This document shows, one piece after another, positions 46,290 through 57,559 of a DNA stretch of 64,000 nucleotides. Numbering within the stretch: the stretch's first letter is position 1; each line of letters begins with the position of its first letter. The notes below the pieces were generated by a model. That model saw only the letters and a list, made by a program, of their open reading frames with translations. It had not been told where the DNA came from and made no database searches. This DNA is from Agelaius tricolor (Eukaryota; Chordata; Aves; Passeriformes; Icteridae): the NCBI GenBank assembly GCA_023055355.1, contig JALJCS010000035.1, positions 1,488,001-1,552,000 of the forward strand, in the 5' to 3' direction. The translations under genes and the position numbers were made by a program.

Positions 46290-46700
46290 TGCCAGGGGTA
46301 CAGACCCAAATCTGACTCCCACATGGCTTCAGGATGAACACGTTTTTATACCCTCATCATTATATAACTACATATTCATTATTAAACTTATATTGTTCTA
46401 TTGTATCCATTGATTTCATCCGAACACGAATTTTGTCATTTCCATCAAACCCCCCCAAACATCATTTCTCATTATTCTTGTTACAATTAAACAATAATTC
46501 TATCCAATTACCAAACAATTATCACATTTAGCAATCATATCATTTATCATTTAACAATCATATCATTTATCATAGTCATTAAATGATTTTACAGGTGCAG
46601 TTTCGCATGATCCAGTAAAGCCTAAAATTTTCCCAGGGCCTACCAGGCCCAACCTTTCTTTCCAACCCCCCCTGAATATCCCATGATTTTAGAAACATTT
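46290..46700 (-). mobile_element. LTR-like element, family E copy 2 (inverted)
   Basis: Plus strand shows GCCTAAAATTTTCCCAGGGC, CCTACCAGGCCCAAC and TTTCATCCGAACACG, the reverse complement of parts of the copy at 20.6 kb. Confidence 0.55.
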
Positions 46701-47385
46701 TATCCCTGTATTATCAGATTTACCCTGCAGACCTGTGCTTCCTGAGGGATAACTGAGTTACCAGTGGCATCGAGGGATGGGGAACAGACAGGGAGTCCAT
46801 GAGGAGAAAGCAATTTGCCAATGCTTCTTTTGCCATAAAGGATTTGAATGGAGATTGTGGGGAGGATTACTTTAAGAGGTGAGCTTTCAGGTGGCTCATC
46901 CCTCAGATTAGTGGCATTTTGCTGAAAAGGTCTCGTTCCTCAGCAACAATTCATGACATGACAGGCACTGCCTTAGCCAGGAAAAAACCTTCAAAATAAA
47001 ACCCCCAAAAATAAATATGCAAAGATATTGGCAACTAAATAAGAGAAAAAATTCATTCGGCCTCAGAAATACTTGAATGTAGAATGATTTCAACGAGCCA
47101 ACAGCAAGGTGTAACCAAGGGAGCTTCATTAAAGAAGAGTTTATTTTTCTTATCTGCAATCTGCCCCAGCCCCTGGAGGAGCAGATGCAGGATCAGGCTG
47201 GTCCCTGCAGAGCCCAATCCCCCTCTCCCAGTCCTCCCAGTCCAGGATATTCCCTTCTGCTCTTTCAATAAAAGGAAGGTAAACACCCCACACCCAGCTG
47301 CAGTGCCTTGGGATTATTTTCAATATTGCCTGGCAAAGTAAATATTAAATCAATTCCTCTTTGTTCAAGGAGGAACAGTACAGTC
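46701..47385. other. Intergenic, no feature recognised
   Basis: Moderately AT-rich unique DNA without a recognisable exon or repeat. Confidence 0.35.
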
Positions 47386-47387
47386 CA

Positions 47388-48165
47388 TTCCCACATCCCA
47401 TTCCCACATCCCATATCCCATATCCCATTCCCACATCCCATATCCTATATCCCATTCCCATATGCCATACCCCATTCCCACACCCCATTCCCCATCCCAT
47501 ATCCCATATCCCATATCCCACATCCCATATCCCATATTCCATATCCCACACCCCATTCCCCATCCCATATCCCACATCCCATATCCCATATCCCACATCC
47601 CATACCCCATTCTCCATATCCCATTCCCCATATCCCATATCCCATATCCCATATCCCATATCCCACACCCCATTCCCCATCCCATCCCCATACCCCATTC
47701 TCCATATCCCATCTCCCATCTCCCATATCCCATATCCCATATCCCATATCCCACATCCCATATCCCATATCCCATATCCCATTCCCCATATCCCATATCC
47801 CATATCCCATATCCCATTCCCCATTCCCCATCCCATCCCCATACCCCATTCTCCATATCCCATCTCCCATCTCCCATATCCCATCTCCCATACCCCATAT
47901 CCCATATCCCACACCCCATATCCCATATCCCATTCCCCATTCCCCATATCCCATATCCCATATCCCGCACCCCATTCCCCATCCCATCCCCATTCCCATA
48001 TCCCATATCCCATATCCCACATCCCATATCCCACATCCCATATCTCATATCCCATATCCCACACCCCATTCCCATCCCATCCCCATTCCCCATTCCCCAT
48101 ATCCCATATCCCATATCCCATATCCCATATCCCATATCCCACGCCCCATTCCCCATCCCATCCCG
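47388..48165. repeat. 7/8-bp minisatellite (TATCCCA / TTCCCCA); G-rich on minus strand
   Basis: About 780 bp of TATCCCA-type 7-mers mixed with TTCCCCATCCCA words. The minus strand carries GGG or GGGG every 4-7 bases throughout, a strong G-quadruplex pattern. Open frames (up to 395 codons) are artefacts. Confidence 0.96.
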
Positions 48166-48345
48166 CAGTCCCGGCGCTGCCATGGCCCGGCTCCGGCCCT
48201 AGGTGGCACCGCGACTCCGCCGCCGCCACCGCGTCCCGCGGGGACCGGGCAGGACCGGGGTGAGGACGGGGCAGCCCCGGCGAGTCCCGGCAGCGCCCGA
48301 GCCCCTCCGCCTCCCTCCTGACCTCTTCCCCGCGATGTCCCGTTC
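48166..48345. promoter_or_regulatory. Small CpG-rich block
   Basis: Dense CpG (CCGCGACTCCGCCGCCGCCA and similar) directly after the G-rich array. It could be an unmethylated promoter-like island of a non-coding transcript, but no gene is visible nearby. A GTGAGG donor-like word follows at about 48,259. Confidence 0.35.
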
Positions 48346-48589
48346 CCCACGCTGTCCCCGGCTGTCCCACTGCTTTCCCTGTGCCCCCCGGCTGTCCCAC
48401 CGCTGTCCCCGGGCTGCCCCTGGGCTGCTGCCCGTCCCTGCCCAGCACCTGCAGCTGCTCCGGGCTCACCCTCTCCGGAGAACCGGGACATCCCACAGGG
48501 CAGAGCTCCCACCCCGGCCGGCTGCCCGGCACCTGCCCTCGGTGTCACCTTTGGCACCCCCAGGGCAAATCCTGTGGCAAATCCAGCGG

Positions 48590-48715
48590 CACAGGCAGGG
48601 CCCTGCCCCACGGGTGCCCTGTCCCCTCCTGTGCAGCTATCTGGGACATCAGACCCTGCCCCACGGGTGCCCTGTCCCCTCCTGTGCAGCAGTCCCTGCC
48701 CCACTGAGGGTGGCA
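48590..48715. repeat. About 62-bp tandem duplication
   Basis: Two to three copies of CCCTGCCCCACGGGTGCCCT followed by GTCCCCTCCTGTGCAGC. Confidence 0.85.
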
Positions 48716-48894
48716 CCTTGCCCATAGACAGCTCCAGACACAGCTTCGACAGCCCAGGACCCCAAGCTGCTGCTGGGTTTTCACCAGCTCACCCACCCCA
48801 GGACTGTCACAGAGCCCTGAGGCTGCTGCTTGATGTGGGCAACTCCTGATGGTTGAAGAGGGCCATGGAGCATTCATGGGATGTATCCCCTGTT

Positions 48895-49115
48895 TGTTCC
48901 TCCATGGGACAGTGATGCCCCAAGGGGAGCACTGGGCTTTCCCCCACTCTGAGCTGCTCAATGGGACAGTGATGCCCCAAGGGGAGCAGTTGGGCTTTCC
49001 CCCAGTCTGAGCTGCTCCATGGGACAGTGATGCCCCAAGGGGAGCAGTTGGGGTTTCCTCCTCCCTTCTGGGACAGTGATGCCCCAAGGGGAGCACTGGG
49101 CTTTCCCCCACTCTG
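48895..49115. repeat. About 58-bp minisatellite, four copies
   Basis: Copies of GGGACAGTGATGCCCCAAGG and GGGCTTTCCCCCACTCTGAG. Confidence 0.9.
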
Positions 49116-50189
49116 AGCTCCAGCCCTCTCCCCATCCCCACCCTGCTCCTCAGGTGTGTGCCACCGGAGCAGAATCCCTCTCTGGATGACCCCCACTCCA
49201 CCACCTCCTCCAGAAACCAGAGCTCAGGATCTCTGCTGGGGTTTCCCCAGCAGCTGAGATGATCCTGGAGAGTGGTGCAGGGAGAGCAGGAGGGCCCAGA
49301 GCTGCTGTGTCCTGGCAGAACCAGCCCCTCTTTGTGCCAGTGGGCTCAGTGGTGCCAGACCCCCATGCAGGGAGAGATGCTGGGATCCCACCTCAGCTCA
49401 GAGTTGTTCCTTGGTACAAAACTCACTCCCAGTCATCCCATGAGGCAAACTGGGGCGAGCACACACTTCAGAGGGTGGCTGACAGCTCACCCCTGAAACA
49501 GAGCTCGTTTCACTGCATCCCCCTCCTCATTTATTTATGGTCCTTCACCTCAGCGTGGCTTGGCCCTGATGGACGGCGTTTGCACATGTTCCTCTTGTCC
49601 AGAACATGGGGCTTTGCAGCCACTGCTCTATTTACTGTAATTTTTAGCTCAGACACAACCAGAACTCCCACCCTGTCTGGGCTCTCAGTGCAGAAAACAA
49701 GACTAAACTATTTTGGGATGTTTTTCCCTTTTCCTCATACTTGGGTGCTTTCCCATGTGGCTAAGCCTTCGGAGCCTCGGGGAGGGTGAACCTGTTTCAC
49801 ACACCCCTGAGAGCTGCCTCTGACCCCTGCACACACTTCAACCCCCTCCCCTGACCACAGGCGCCTCCCACACAGGCCAGCTTCATGCTCCACTCGAGCT
49901 GGGAAATGCATCCAGCGTCAGGGATGAGCTGAGAGCACAGCGGATGGGAGCAAGCCTCCCGGGCTCCATCCTCACCCTCCTCCTTGTCACCTCGTCTGGT
50001 CTCACCTCCTCGGGGCGCCCAAAATGCCGTGTACTGCTGCCCCAAGGCAAGGAGGGAACATGGCTTTGGCCCTGTTTGCCTGGAAAATGTGGAAAAGAGC
50101 CTGGAAAATGCCCCTTTGCCTGCATCACTCCCATTTTAGTCCCACTGGGTGGCACCCGCTGGGGAAAGGCCGGCAGTGCGCAAAGCCTC
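49116..50189. other. Intergenic, no feature recognised
   Basis: GC-moderate unique DNA. Open frames up to 176 codons have no recognisable domain. Confidence 0.35.
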
Positions 50190-50680
50190 CCCCTCTCCCG
50201 CCTCTGTCACAGCCAAGGGTCTCTCCATTGAAGTTTACTTTAAGGTCTAATAAAATTTCCAAACTGGAAAAATCTTTATGCAGAGGTTTGCTTTGTTTAA
50301 AGGAAGAGGACCATAAAGATAAAGCCTCGCCCGCCCGCCGCTCCCCTCCCTGCCCGGCCGAGGGGCCGCGGCTCGGCCCCTCCCTCCCAGCCCGGAGGAA
50401 GAGCTTGTTTTCCTAACGAGAGGTTTGAAGATTAAAAGGGGAAAAAAATCAGCCATTTGGAATCCTCTACTGACGCTGCAAATACCCTCGTTAATAGATA
50501 TGTCTCGTTTTGTTACCTCATTTTAATTAATCACTAAACAAAGACAGCTGCCAAATTTCGGCTCTGGCTTTGAGCCTACAACTGACTTGAAGCCCTTGAA
50601 AAATAGACTATTTATGGTGCCTGGGCTTAAAGCTTAAATTTCTTGTATAAACTTTACCCTTCCTAAGAATAGCGTGGGGA
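50190..50680. promoter_or_regulatory. Non-repetitive block, candidate conserved regulatory element
   Basis: A CpG-rich core (about 50,327-50,400) flanked by AT-rich, complex, non-repetitive sequence with homeodomain-like TAATTAA/TTAATTAATC and a MEF2-like CTATTTATGG (50,608-50,617). It differs sharply from the minisatellite-rich surroundings. Confidence 0.35.
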
Positions 50681-51384
50681 GAGCATTGCCGGCCCCATGC
50701 ACGGTGCCCCCATGCCCAGCTGGGTGTGGGCAGCAGTGGGGCCGGGAGGGATTGGGGTCCCTCGGGCTGCTGACAGCACAGGAGCAGCTGCACAGCCTCC
50801 AGGGCGTCCCTGAACCAGTCCTGTTGTCCCCACACAGGCAGGTGCCAGCACCAAGGGAGGTGCCCCATTCCCTTTGCCCTCCTCCACAGGGCAGAGCATC
50901 CCGGGGCAGGAGAGCATCCCTGCATCCCTAGGGCTGGCTGGGGGCCTAAGGGAGGTATTTGTATCCCAGACATGCAGCGTGTGGGGTGAAGAAGTTATTT
51001 CATGTTTTAGGGCATGGCTGCTGCATCCAACCCTGCCACTTCCCCTGTGGGATGGGGCTCCTTCATCCACACCCCAAAGAGCAGAGCCCCAAATGCAGCG
51101 AGATGGAGCTGCCCACAGCAGGGACACGAGGCTTCTGTGTCTTCCCTTGGATGGCAGCTTGGGCCTTCACAGGCTCTGAAAGGGCATTTTTATTTGTGTA
51201 TGTATTTTTTGGGGTATCCTGGGGAAAGGCTTCAGCTTGTCCTTCCCCATCCCTTCAGACCACAGGCAGGGAAGGAGCTTTCCTGGAGGACTGGGCCTTG
51301 ACATGGCAGGAGGAGCAGCCCCAGCACAGCCTGCAGGCTGCCAGGGGATGCCCAGGGATGGACAGGCTGCAGCAGGGGCTGCGG
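50681..51384. other. Intergenic, no feature recognised
   Basis: Unique GC-rich DNA with no exon or transposon identified. Confidence 0.35.
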
Positions 51385-51575
51385 GCCTTGGGTGCTGTGT
51401 GCCCTGGGTGCTATGGGTGCTGTGTGCCCTGGGTTCTGTGTACTGTGTGCCCTGTGTGCCCCATGTGCTGTGTGCCCTGGCTGCTGTGTGCCCTGGGTTC
51501 TGTGTACTGTGTGCCCTGTGTGCCCCATGTGCTGTGTGCCTTGGGTGCCCTGGGTGCCCTGGCTGCTGTCAGCCC
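51385..51575. repeat. TGTGCCCTGGGTGC-type tandem array
   Basis: Degenerate repeats of GTGTGCCCTGG with GTTCTGTGTACT variants; a block of about 69 bp is duplicated (51,414-51,545). Confidence 0.85.
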
Positions 51576-51629
51576 CGGTGTGTGGCTCTCAAGGCTCTGC
51601 AGAGCCAACTGGCCTCGCTGCTGGCCCTG

Positions 51630-52280
51630 AGCGAGTGCCTGGTGTCTGTCCCTCTGCCCGGTGTCTGTCCTGCTGCTCGATGTCTGTCCATCCCTCTGCC
51701 CACTGTCTGTCTGTCCTGCTGCTCGGTGTCTGTCCATCCCTCTGCCCACTGTCTGTCCGTCCCGCTGCCCGCTGTCTGTCTGTCCTGCTGCTTGGTGTCT
51801 GTCCTTCCCGCTGCCCACTGTCTGTCTGTCACACTGCCCAGTGTCCGTCTGTCCTGCTGCCCGGTGTCCATCCTGCTTCCCAATGTCTGTCCATCCCACT
51901 GCCTGCTGTCTGTCTGTCCTGCTGCCCGTTGTCTGTCCATCCCGCTGCCCGGTGTCCGTCTGTCCCGCTGCCCGGTGTCCATCCTGCTCCCCAATGTCTG
52001 TCCATCCCGCTGCCTGGTGTCTGTCTGTCCATCCTGCCACCCACTGTCTGTCTGTCCCTCTGCCCACTGTCTGTCTGTCCCTCTGCCCGCTGTCTGTCCG
52101 TCCGTCTGTCCCGCTGCCCGGTGTCCATCCCACTTCCCAATGTCTGTCCATCCCACTGCCCGCTGTCTGTCTGTCCATCCTGCCGCCCACTATCTGTCTG
52201 TCTCTCTGCCCACTGTCTGTCCGTCCCTCTGCCCGCTGTCTGTCCGTCCGTCCGTCCCGCTGCCCGGTGTCCGTGCCGCC
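51630..52280. repeat. CTGTCTGTCC-CTGCCC minisatellite, about 23-33 bp units
   Basis: About 25 units of TGTCTGTCCATCCCGCTGCC with variable tails, in degenerate higher-order order. False open frames appear in all plus frames and on the minus strand. Confidence 0.94.
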
Positions 52281-52839
52281 CCGCTCGGGGATGGTTCTGC
52301 AGCCCCCGTTCTCCGCAGCGGCTGCCGCTGCCCTCCTGCCCCGGGGCGGGAGCAGAGCCGGCCTGCAGGACGAGCTGCTCCAGCTGCAGCCGGGATCCCG
52401 CAGCTCATATTTCAGCAGGTCTCCCCCTCGGGTGACACCGAACGCGTGTCACACGCGCTGGAGGCACGGGCTGCCGGCCCCCGCCCGCCCACACAGCCTC
52501 AGCCGCGGTCCTGCAGCCGTCTGCTGCCTCCATGGCTAAAATAAACTGTCTGCTGCACAGACAGCAAAACTCACAGCAAAACCTCCCGCTGCACAGACGG
52601 CAAAACTCACAGCAAAACCTCCTGGTGCTCGGGAATCCAGCCCTGCGCACGCCGTGCCAGAAAACCCCGCTGGGGTCAGCACCTGCTGGGATTTGGGGCG
52701 CTGCCACAGCCAAACCCCGCGTCCTGGTTCCCCTCATCAACACCCCGGGACATCGCCGGTGTCCCCATCCCGAGCGTGCGCACAGTGACACAGCCACCGC
52801 CACACCGCCACCTCCCCTGGAGCACTGCGGCACCCGCGG

Positions 52840-53230
52840 GCAGCGAGTGACCCCAAGAACCAGCTCTGGCTGCTCGGTGGGTCTGCCAGGGGACAGCCCT
52901 GTCACCTCTGTGCCACCCACGGGCACCGAGTGACCCCAAGAACCAGCTCTGGCTGCTCGGTGTGATTGCCAGGGGACAGCCCTGTCCCTCCCTGTGCCAC
53001 CCACGGGCAGCGAGTGACCCCAAGAACCAGCTCTGGCTGCTCGGTGGGTCTGCCAGGGGACAGCCCTGTCCCTGCCTGTGCCACCCACGGGCACCAAGTG
53101 ACCCAAAGAACCAGCTCTGGCTGTTTGGTGTGATTGCCAGGGGACAGCCCTGTCCCTGCCTGTGCCACCCACGGGCAGCGAGTGACCCCAAGAACCAGCT
53201 CTGGCTGCTCGGTGTGATTGCCAGGGGACA
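52840..53230. repeat. 84-bp minisatellite, about 4.6 copies
   Basis: Units start with GAGTGACCCCAAGAACCAGC at 52,844, 52,928, 53,012 and so on, and include TGCCAGGGGACAGCCCTGTC. Regular 84-bp spacing. Confidence 0.93.
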
Positions 53231-53655
53231 TACCCCAAATACACAGAGCTTTGGGATTTCTGTATTGCTACAGAGACATGTCCCAAATACACAGAGCCCT
53301 GGGATTTTTATATTGGTACAGAAACACACGCCAAATGCACAGGGCTTTGGGATTTCTGTACTGGTACAGAAACACACCCCAAATACACAGAGCTTTGGGA
53401 TTTTTGTATTGGTACAGAAACACATCCCAAATACACAGAGCTTTGGGATTTTTGTATTGGTACAGAAACACATCCCAAATACACAGAGCTTTAGGATTTC
53501 TGTATTGCTACAGAGACATATCCCAAATACACAGAGCTTTGGGATTTCTATACTGGTACAGAAACACATCCCAAATACACAGAGCTTTGGGATTTTTGTA
53601 TTGCTACAGAAACACACCCCAAATACACAGAGCCCTGGCATTTCTGTATTGGTAC
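53226..53655. repeat. 48-bp minisatellite, about nine copies
   Basis: Unit contains CCCAAATACACAGAGCTTTG and TATTGGTACAGAAACACA. 48 is a multiple of three, so each open frame repeats a 16-residue peptide on both strands; these are not genes. Confidence 0.94.
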
Positions 53656-54589
53656 TGAAACTCATGAATACAGAAATTCCCACCTCTCCACATCAGAAAT
53701 GTCACTGTTCCCCTTTCTGTGCCTGTCCTAAAAGCCTCCTGCTTCTAAAGACATTTAGTATGGACTGCAGCTCTGCCCTGTGCAAAGCCACCACGAGCAG
53801 AGCTCTCCTGGCAGGCTCTGGGTGTGACACTGAAGAACCTTCCAGGGGACATCACCGTGTCTCATCACTGCTGTGGCCTTTGGGGCCCTGCCTCAGGTCT
53901 CTCCCACACCAGGAGCTGCTTTGCCAAAAGGATTTCACTCACAAGCTGCTGTGCAAACAAACCCAGTGGGAGCTGGGGATTTCTGCAAGGGCTGGTGGAG
54001 CTCCCCAGCTCCCCAGGCAGGGACTGCTGCTCTGACCAGAGGGATGTGTTTGTCAGTGTGAGCAGCAGGTTCACACTGACACAGCAGGCGGGGGAGTTTA
54101 CAGCCACATGGATATAAATAAATAGCAGCAAAAGGACTTTCCCTGCCTGGGGAGTGGCATCCTGCCCGCCCAGGGAGGGCTGCCCTTGGCCTGGATGCCA
54201 GATGGAAGAGGGATTTGCTTCCCTGCTGGTGTCAAAAAAACTACAGGGATGTTTTTGTTTTGTTTTGTTTTGGTTGGTTGGTTTCTCTTTTTAGGGGCAG
54301 GGCAGGGTGAAAGCTGGGGATAGAGAAGGGGACTGCCACCAGCGCTGTCCCCAGCACCACAGTGGCACTGAGGGCACAGGTGGGCGGACATCATTCTGCT
54401 TGTTCTCAGTGAGGAGAAAGCACTGGGGATGTAAATCTCATTGTTCTCAGTGAGGAGAAAGCACTGGGGACATGCAGGGTTTGTAGGCAGGTCATGCCAT
54501 GCCTGTTTGGGGGCTCAGCCTGCTGTGCCCAAGGTGACAGCAGCTCAGGGAGGGCTGGGCAGAGCTCAATGAACCCTCCAGAGCTCAGG
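53656..54589. other. Intergenic, no feature recognised
   Basis: Unique sequence except a short (TTTTG)n run near 54,254-54,270 and a 35-bp duplication near 54,406-54,470. Confidence 0.35.
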
Positions 54590-55215
54590 TACTTGGGCAC
54601 AGACTGTGTGGTCCTTGTGCTCAGGAGGATGCAGGAAGTGCCACCTCCCCCTGCCACCTGTGTGAGATCAGCCCCGGAGAGTTGTTGAGAGCAGAAGGCT
54701 CCAGAGAGACCTCAAAGCCCCTTCCAGTGCCTAAAGGGGCTCCAGGAGAGCTGGAGAGGGACTGGGGACGAGGCCTGGAGCACCAGATCACAGGGAATGG
54801 CTCCCACTGCCAGAGGGCAGGGATGGATGGGATATTGGGAATTGGGAATTGTTCCCTGTGAGGGTGGGCAGGCCCTGGCACAGGGTGCCCAGAGCAGCTG
54901 GGGCTGCCCCTGGATGCCTGGCAGTGCCCAAGGCCAGGTTGGACAGGGCTGGGAGCACCTGGGACAGTGGAAGGTGTCCCTGGGACAGGGGAAGGTGTCC
55001 CTGGGACAGTGGAAGGTGACCCTGGGACAGGGGAAGGTGTCTCTGGGACAGGGGAAGGTGTCCCTGGGACAGTGGAAGGTGACCCTGGGACAGGGGAAGG
55101 TGTCTCTGGGACAGGGGAAGGTGTCCCTGGGACAGTGGAAGGTGTCCCTGCCATGGCAGGGGTTGGATGGGATGATCTTTAAAGTCCTTTCCAACACTTC
55201 CAAACTCTCCTATGA
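54590..55215 (+). mobile_element. CR1 LINE 3' fragment containing a 21-bp array
   Basis: Contains CCAGTGCCTAAAGGGGCTCC, CTCCCACTGCCAGAGGGCAG, TTGTTCCCTGTGAGGGTGGG and CTTTAAAGTCCTTTCCAACA. At 54,961-55,150 a 21-bp unit (TGGGACAGTGGAAGGTGTCC) is repeated about nine times inside the CR1 tail. Confidence 0.88.
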
Positions 55216-55605
55216 TTCTCTGTGCCCCCTCCTTCACCTCCCCATTTCCCAGTTCCACCCAAGCAGGGGCACTTTGCAGTGCCAAGACCTGCTCTGCTCA
55301 CCCAGCCTGGCCTCCCTGGGCAGACAGCAATGCCCAGCACACGCTGGGACGACGATCCTGGCAGGGACGGCCCCATCAGTGCCACCCTTGGCTGGGATCC
55401 TGCCAGGGCACGACTCCTCAGGTGCCTTGCTCCTCTCTCCCGGGGCACAGGCACGTTGTTGGGGTGCACAGGGGCTGGGGGGGATGCGGTGGGGCTGCCC
55501 CCTGCCCGTGCAGCCCCAGCTCGGGGCTGTGCCAGGAGGGGACAGCAGCGGCAGAGGCGCTCGGGCAGCGCTCCCGGGAGGCCCCGGCCCCCGCCTCTGC
55601 TCCGC
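55216..55605. other. Intergenic, no feature recognised
   Basis: GC-rich unique DNA; no exon identified. Confidence 0.35.
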
Positions 55606-55765
55606 TGAGGGCTGCAAGAAGTTAATTTATTTTTGGAAAAGCAGCTCGCAGAGTTTGTCTAATTCCACCCGCACCAGCTCCGTTCACTCTATTTTAAACC
55701 CGTTCTTACTGTGCTTCAAGTTTATAAAACACAATCGGTGCTCCCTGGTCAAAGCAGCCCCAAGC
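55606..55765. promoter_or_regulatory. AT-rich complex block, candidate conserved element
   Basis: Non-repetitive segment (GTTAATTTATTTTTGG, TCTATTTTAAACCC, AGTTTATAAAACAC) with AT-rich factor-like words, standing out from GC-rich flanks. No second copy in the window. Confidence 0.3.
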
Positions 55766-56499
55766 CGCGGAGCAGCGGCAGAGCAGCATCTCCTGCAGGA
55801 CGCCCTAGCTCGGCCGAAAAGCCCTCAGGTAATGAATTCATGTTCCTTCTTGTTGTCCTGTCCTCTGCCGGCTCGGTGACGGTGCCACACGCTGTGTGGG
55901 GACAGCTTTGGGGACACAGCAGAGCCGGGCATCGCCTGCTGCTGCTGCTGCTGCTCCTGGGGTTTCGAGGGGTGCCAGCGGCACCTGGCAGGGTGTGGAG
56001 TGCAGAGAGATCTCTGAGGAGCGTGGCACTCCTCCAGGAGCGGGCACAAGGTGGTTGGCACTCAGGGCACACGGTGTGGCTGGCACTCAGAGCCAGCCTG
56101 GCAGCCAGAGGTGGCTGAGCACGGGGAGGATGGAGCTGATGGGCCCCAGAGCTTCCCAAAGGTTCCCAAAGCTTCTGGCTGTGCTGCAGCCACTGGGACC
56201 CTGCTCTGGTGGTTTCTGTGGTGTCCCCACCCCAGCTGGCACGGTGGCACCCCCAGCAGCTCAGCTTTGTGCTGTCACCCCTCTTTTACTCCTCCTTTGC
56301 CATGAGCGTGTCAGGCTCCCTTACCCGTGTAGGGCCATCCTGGTTGTACCAAACCCTCGGTGTTTGATGCAATTTCTCAGCGACTCACCCTGCAACCCAC
56401 AAGGGGCGTTTAGAAGAAGCTCCCGGCATCTCTCACACGCAGAAATCCGGGGCATTTATGGAGCGCTTTGTTTCTGTTCCCCGAATGCTTCACAGGAGC
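55766..56499. other. Intergenic, no feature recognised
   Basis: Includes a short CTG run near 55,938-55,955. Nothing else recognised. Confidence 0.35.
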
Positions 56500-56539
56500 G
56501 CTGATGTCACTTGCAGCGCTCGCTCGCTCGGGGGAGCTT

Positions 56540-56642
56540 TGGCAGCCCCGGCCTGGGCTCTCGGCAATCTCGGGGTTAAAACTTCCCCAAGCAGCCCCGG
56601 CCTGGGCTCTCGGCTCTCTCGGGGTTAAAACTTCCCCAAGCA
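56540..56642. repeat. 50-bp tandem duplication
   Basis: Two copies of CAGCCCCGGCCTGGGCTCTC followed by CTCGGGGTTAAAACTTCCCC. Confidence 0.9.
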
Positions 56643-56737
56643 CCGCCCTGGCAGCCGCAGCCGGGGCATTTCCAGCGCCGATGGCCCCGGGAGGGGGCAG
56701 CGCTGCCCGTGAGCATCCTCGCTCCTCTTCCGAGGGA

Positions 56738-57465
56738 TTGGTGGCCCCCAGGAGGATTTGGTGGCCCTCAGGATTGTTTGGTGACCTCAGGAGGGTTTGG
56801 TGGCCCTCAGGAGGGTTTGGTAACCCCCAGGATTATTTGGTGGCCCCAGGATTGTTTGGTGACCTCAGGAGGGTTTGGTGGCCCCCAGGAGGGTTTAGTG
56901 GCCCTCAGGATTGTTTGGTGGCCCTCAGGATTGTTTGGTGACCTCAGGAGGGTTTGGTGGCCCTCAGGAGGGTTTGGTGGCCCTCAGGATTATTTGGTGG
57001 CCCCCAGGATTGTTTGGTGGCCCTCAGGATTATTTGGTGGCCCCTAGGAGGGATTGGTGGCCCCCAGGATTGTTTGGTGGCCCTCAGGAGGGTTTGGTGG
57101 CCCTCAGGAGGGTTTGGTGGCCCTCAGGATTGTTTGGTGGCCCTCAGGATTGTTTGGTGGCCCTCAGGAGGGTTTGGTGGCCCCCAGGATTGTTTGGTGG
57201 CCCCCAGGAGTGTTTGGTGGCCCTCAGGATTGTTTGGTAGCCTCCAGGATTGTTTGGTGGCCCTCAGGAGGGCTTGGTGGCCCTCAGGAGGGTTTGGTGG
57301 CCCTCAGGATTGTTTGGTAGCCTCCAGGATTGTTTGGTGGCCCTCAGGAGGGCTTGGTGGCCCTCAGGAGGGTTTGGTGGCCCTCAGGATTGTTTGGTAG
57401 CCTCCAGGATTGTTTGGTGGCCCTCAGGAGGGCTTGGTGGCCCTCAGGAGGGCTTTGTTGCTCTG
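56738..57465. repeat. 20-bp minisatellite (TTTGGTGGCCCTCAGGA), about 36 copies
   Basis: Units alternate GGG and TTG linkers (TTTGGTGGCCCTCAGGAGGG, TTTGGTGGCCCTCAGGATTG), giving higher-order patterns; a roughly 120-bp block recurs at 57,250-57,430. Open frames rich in Trp/Gly/Pro are artefacts. Confidence 0.95.
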
Positions 57466-57559
57466 GCAGGATTTAGAAGCCCCCAGAAGGGCCACGCATG
57501 AGTGTTTTGGGAGCAGGGAGGGCTCAGGGCTCAGCCCTGTGCGTTCCAACCTCCACTGA

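Noticed and set aside
47345..48532. 395-codon minus-strand open frame rich in Gly/Tyr/Trp/Met
   Set aside because: It is a translation of the TATCCCA minisatellite; all frames are open because the repeat lacks stops.
51237..52544. 435-codon Cys/Leu/Ser/Pro-rich frame that looks like a cysteine-rich repeat protein
   Set aside because: Period equals the CTGTCTGTCC minisatellite; no signal peptide, no splice structure, also open in other frames.
53226..53655. 48-bp regular repeats resembling a CRISPR array
   Set aside because: No unique spacers; simple minisatellite in a vertebrate genome.
52676..54035. Repeat protein candidates on both strands (335 and 357 codons)
   Set aside because: Generated by 84-bp and 48-bp arrays whose lengths are multiples of three.
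56709..57501. Trp/Gly/Pro repeat peptides
   Set aside because: 20-bp minisatellite translation in successive frames.
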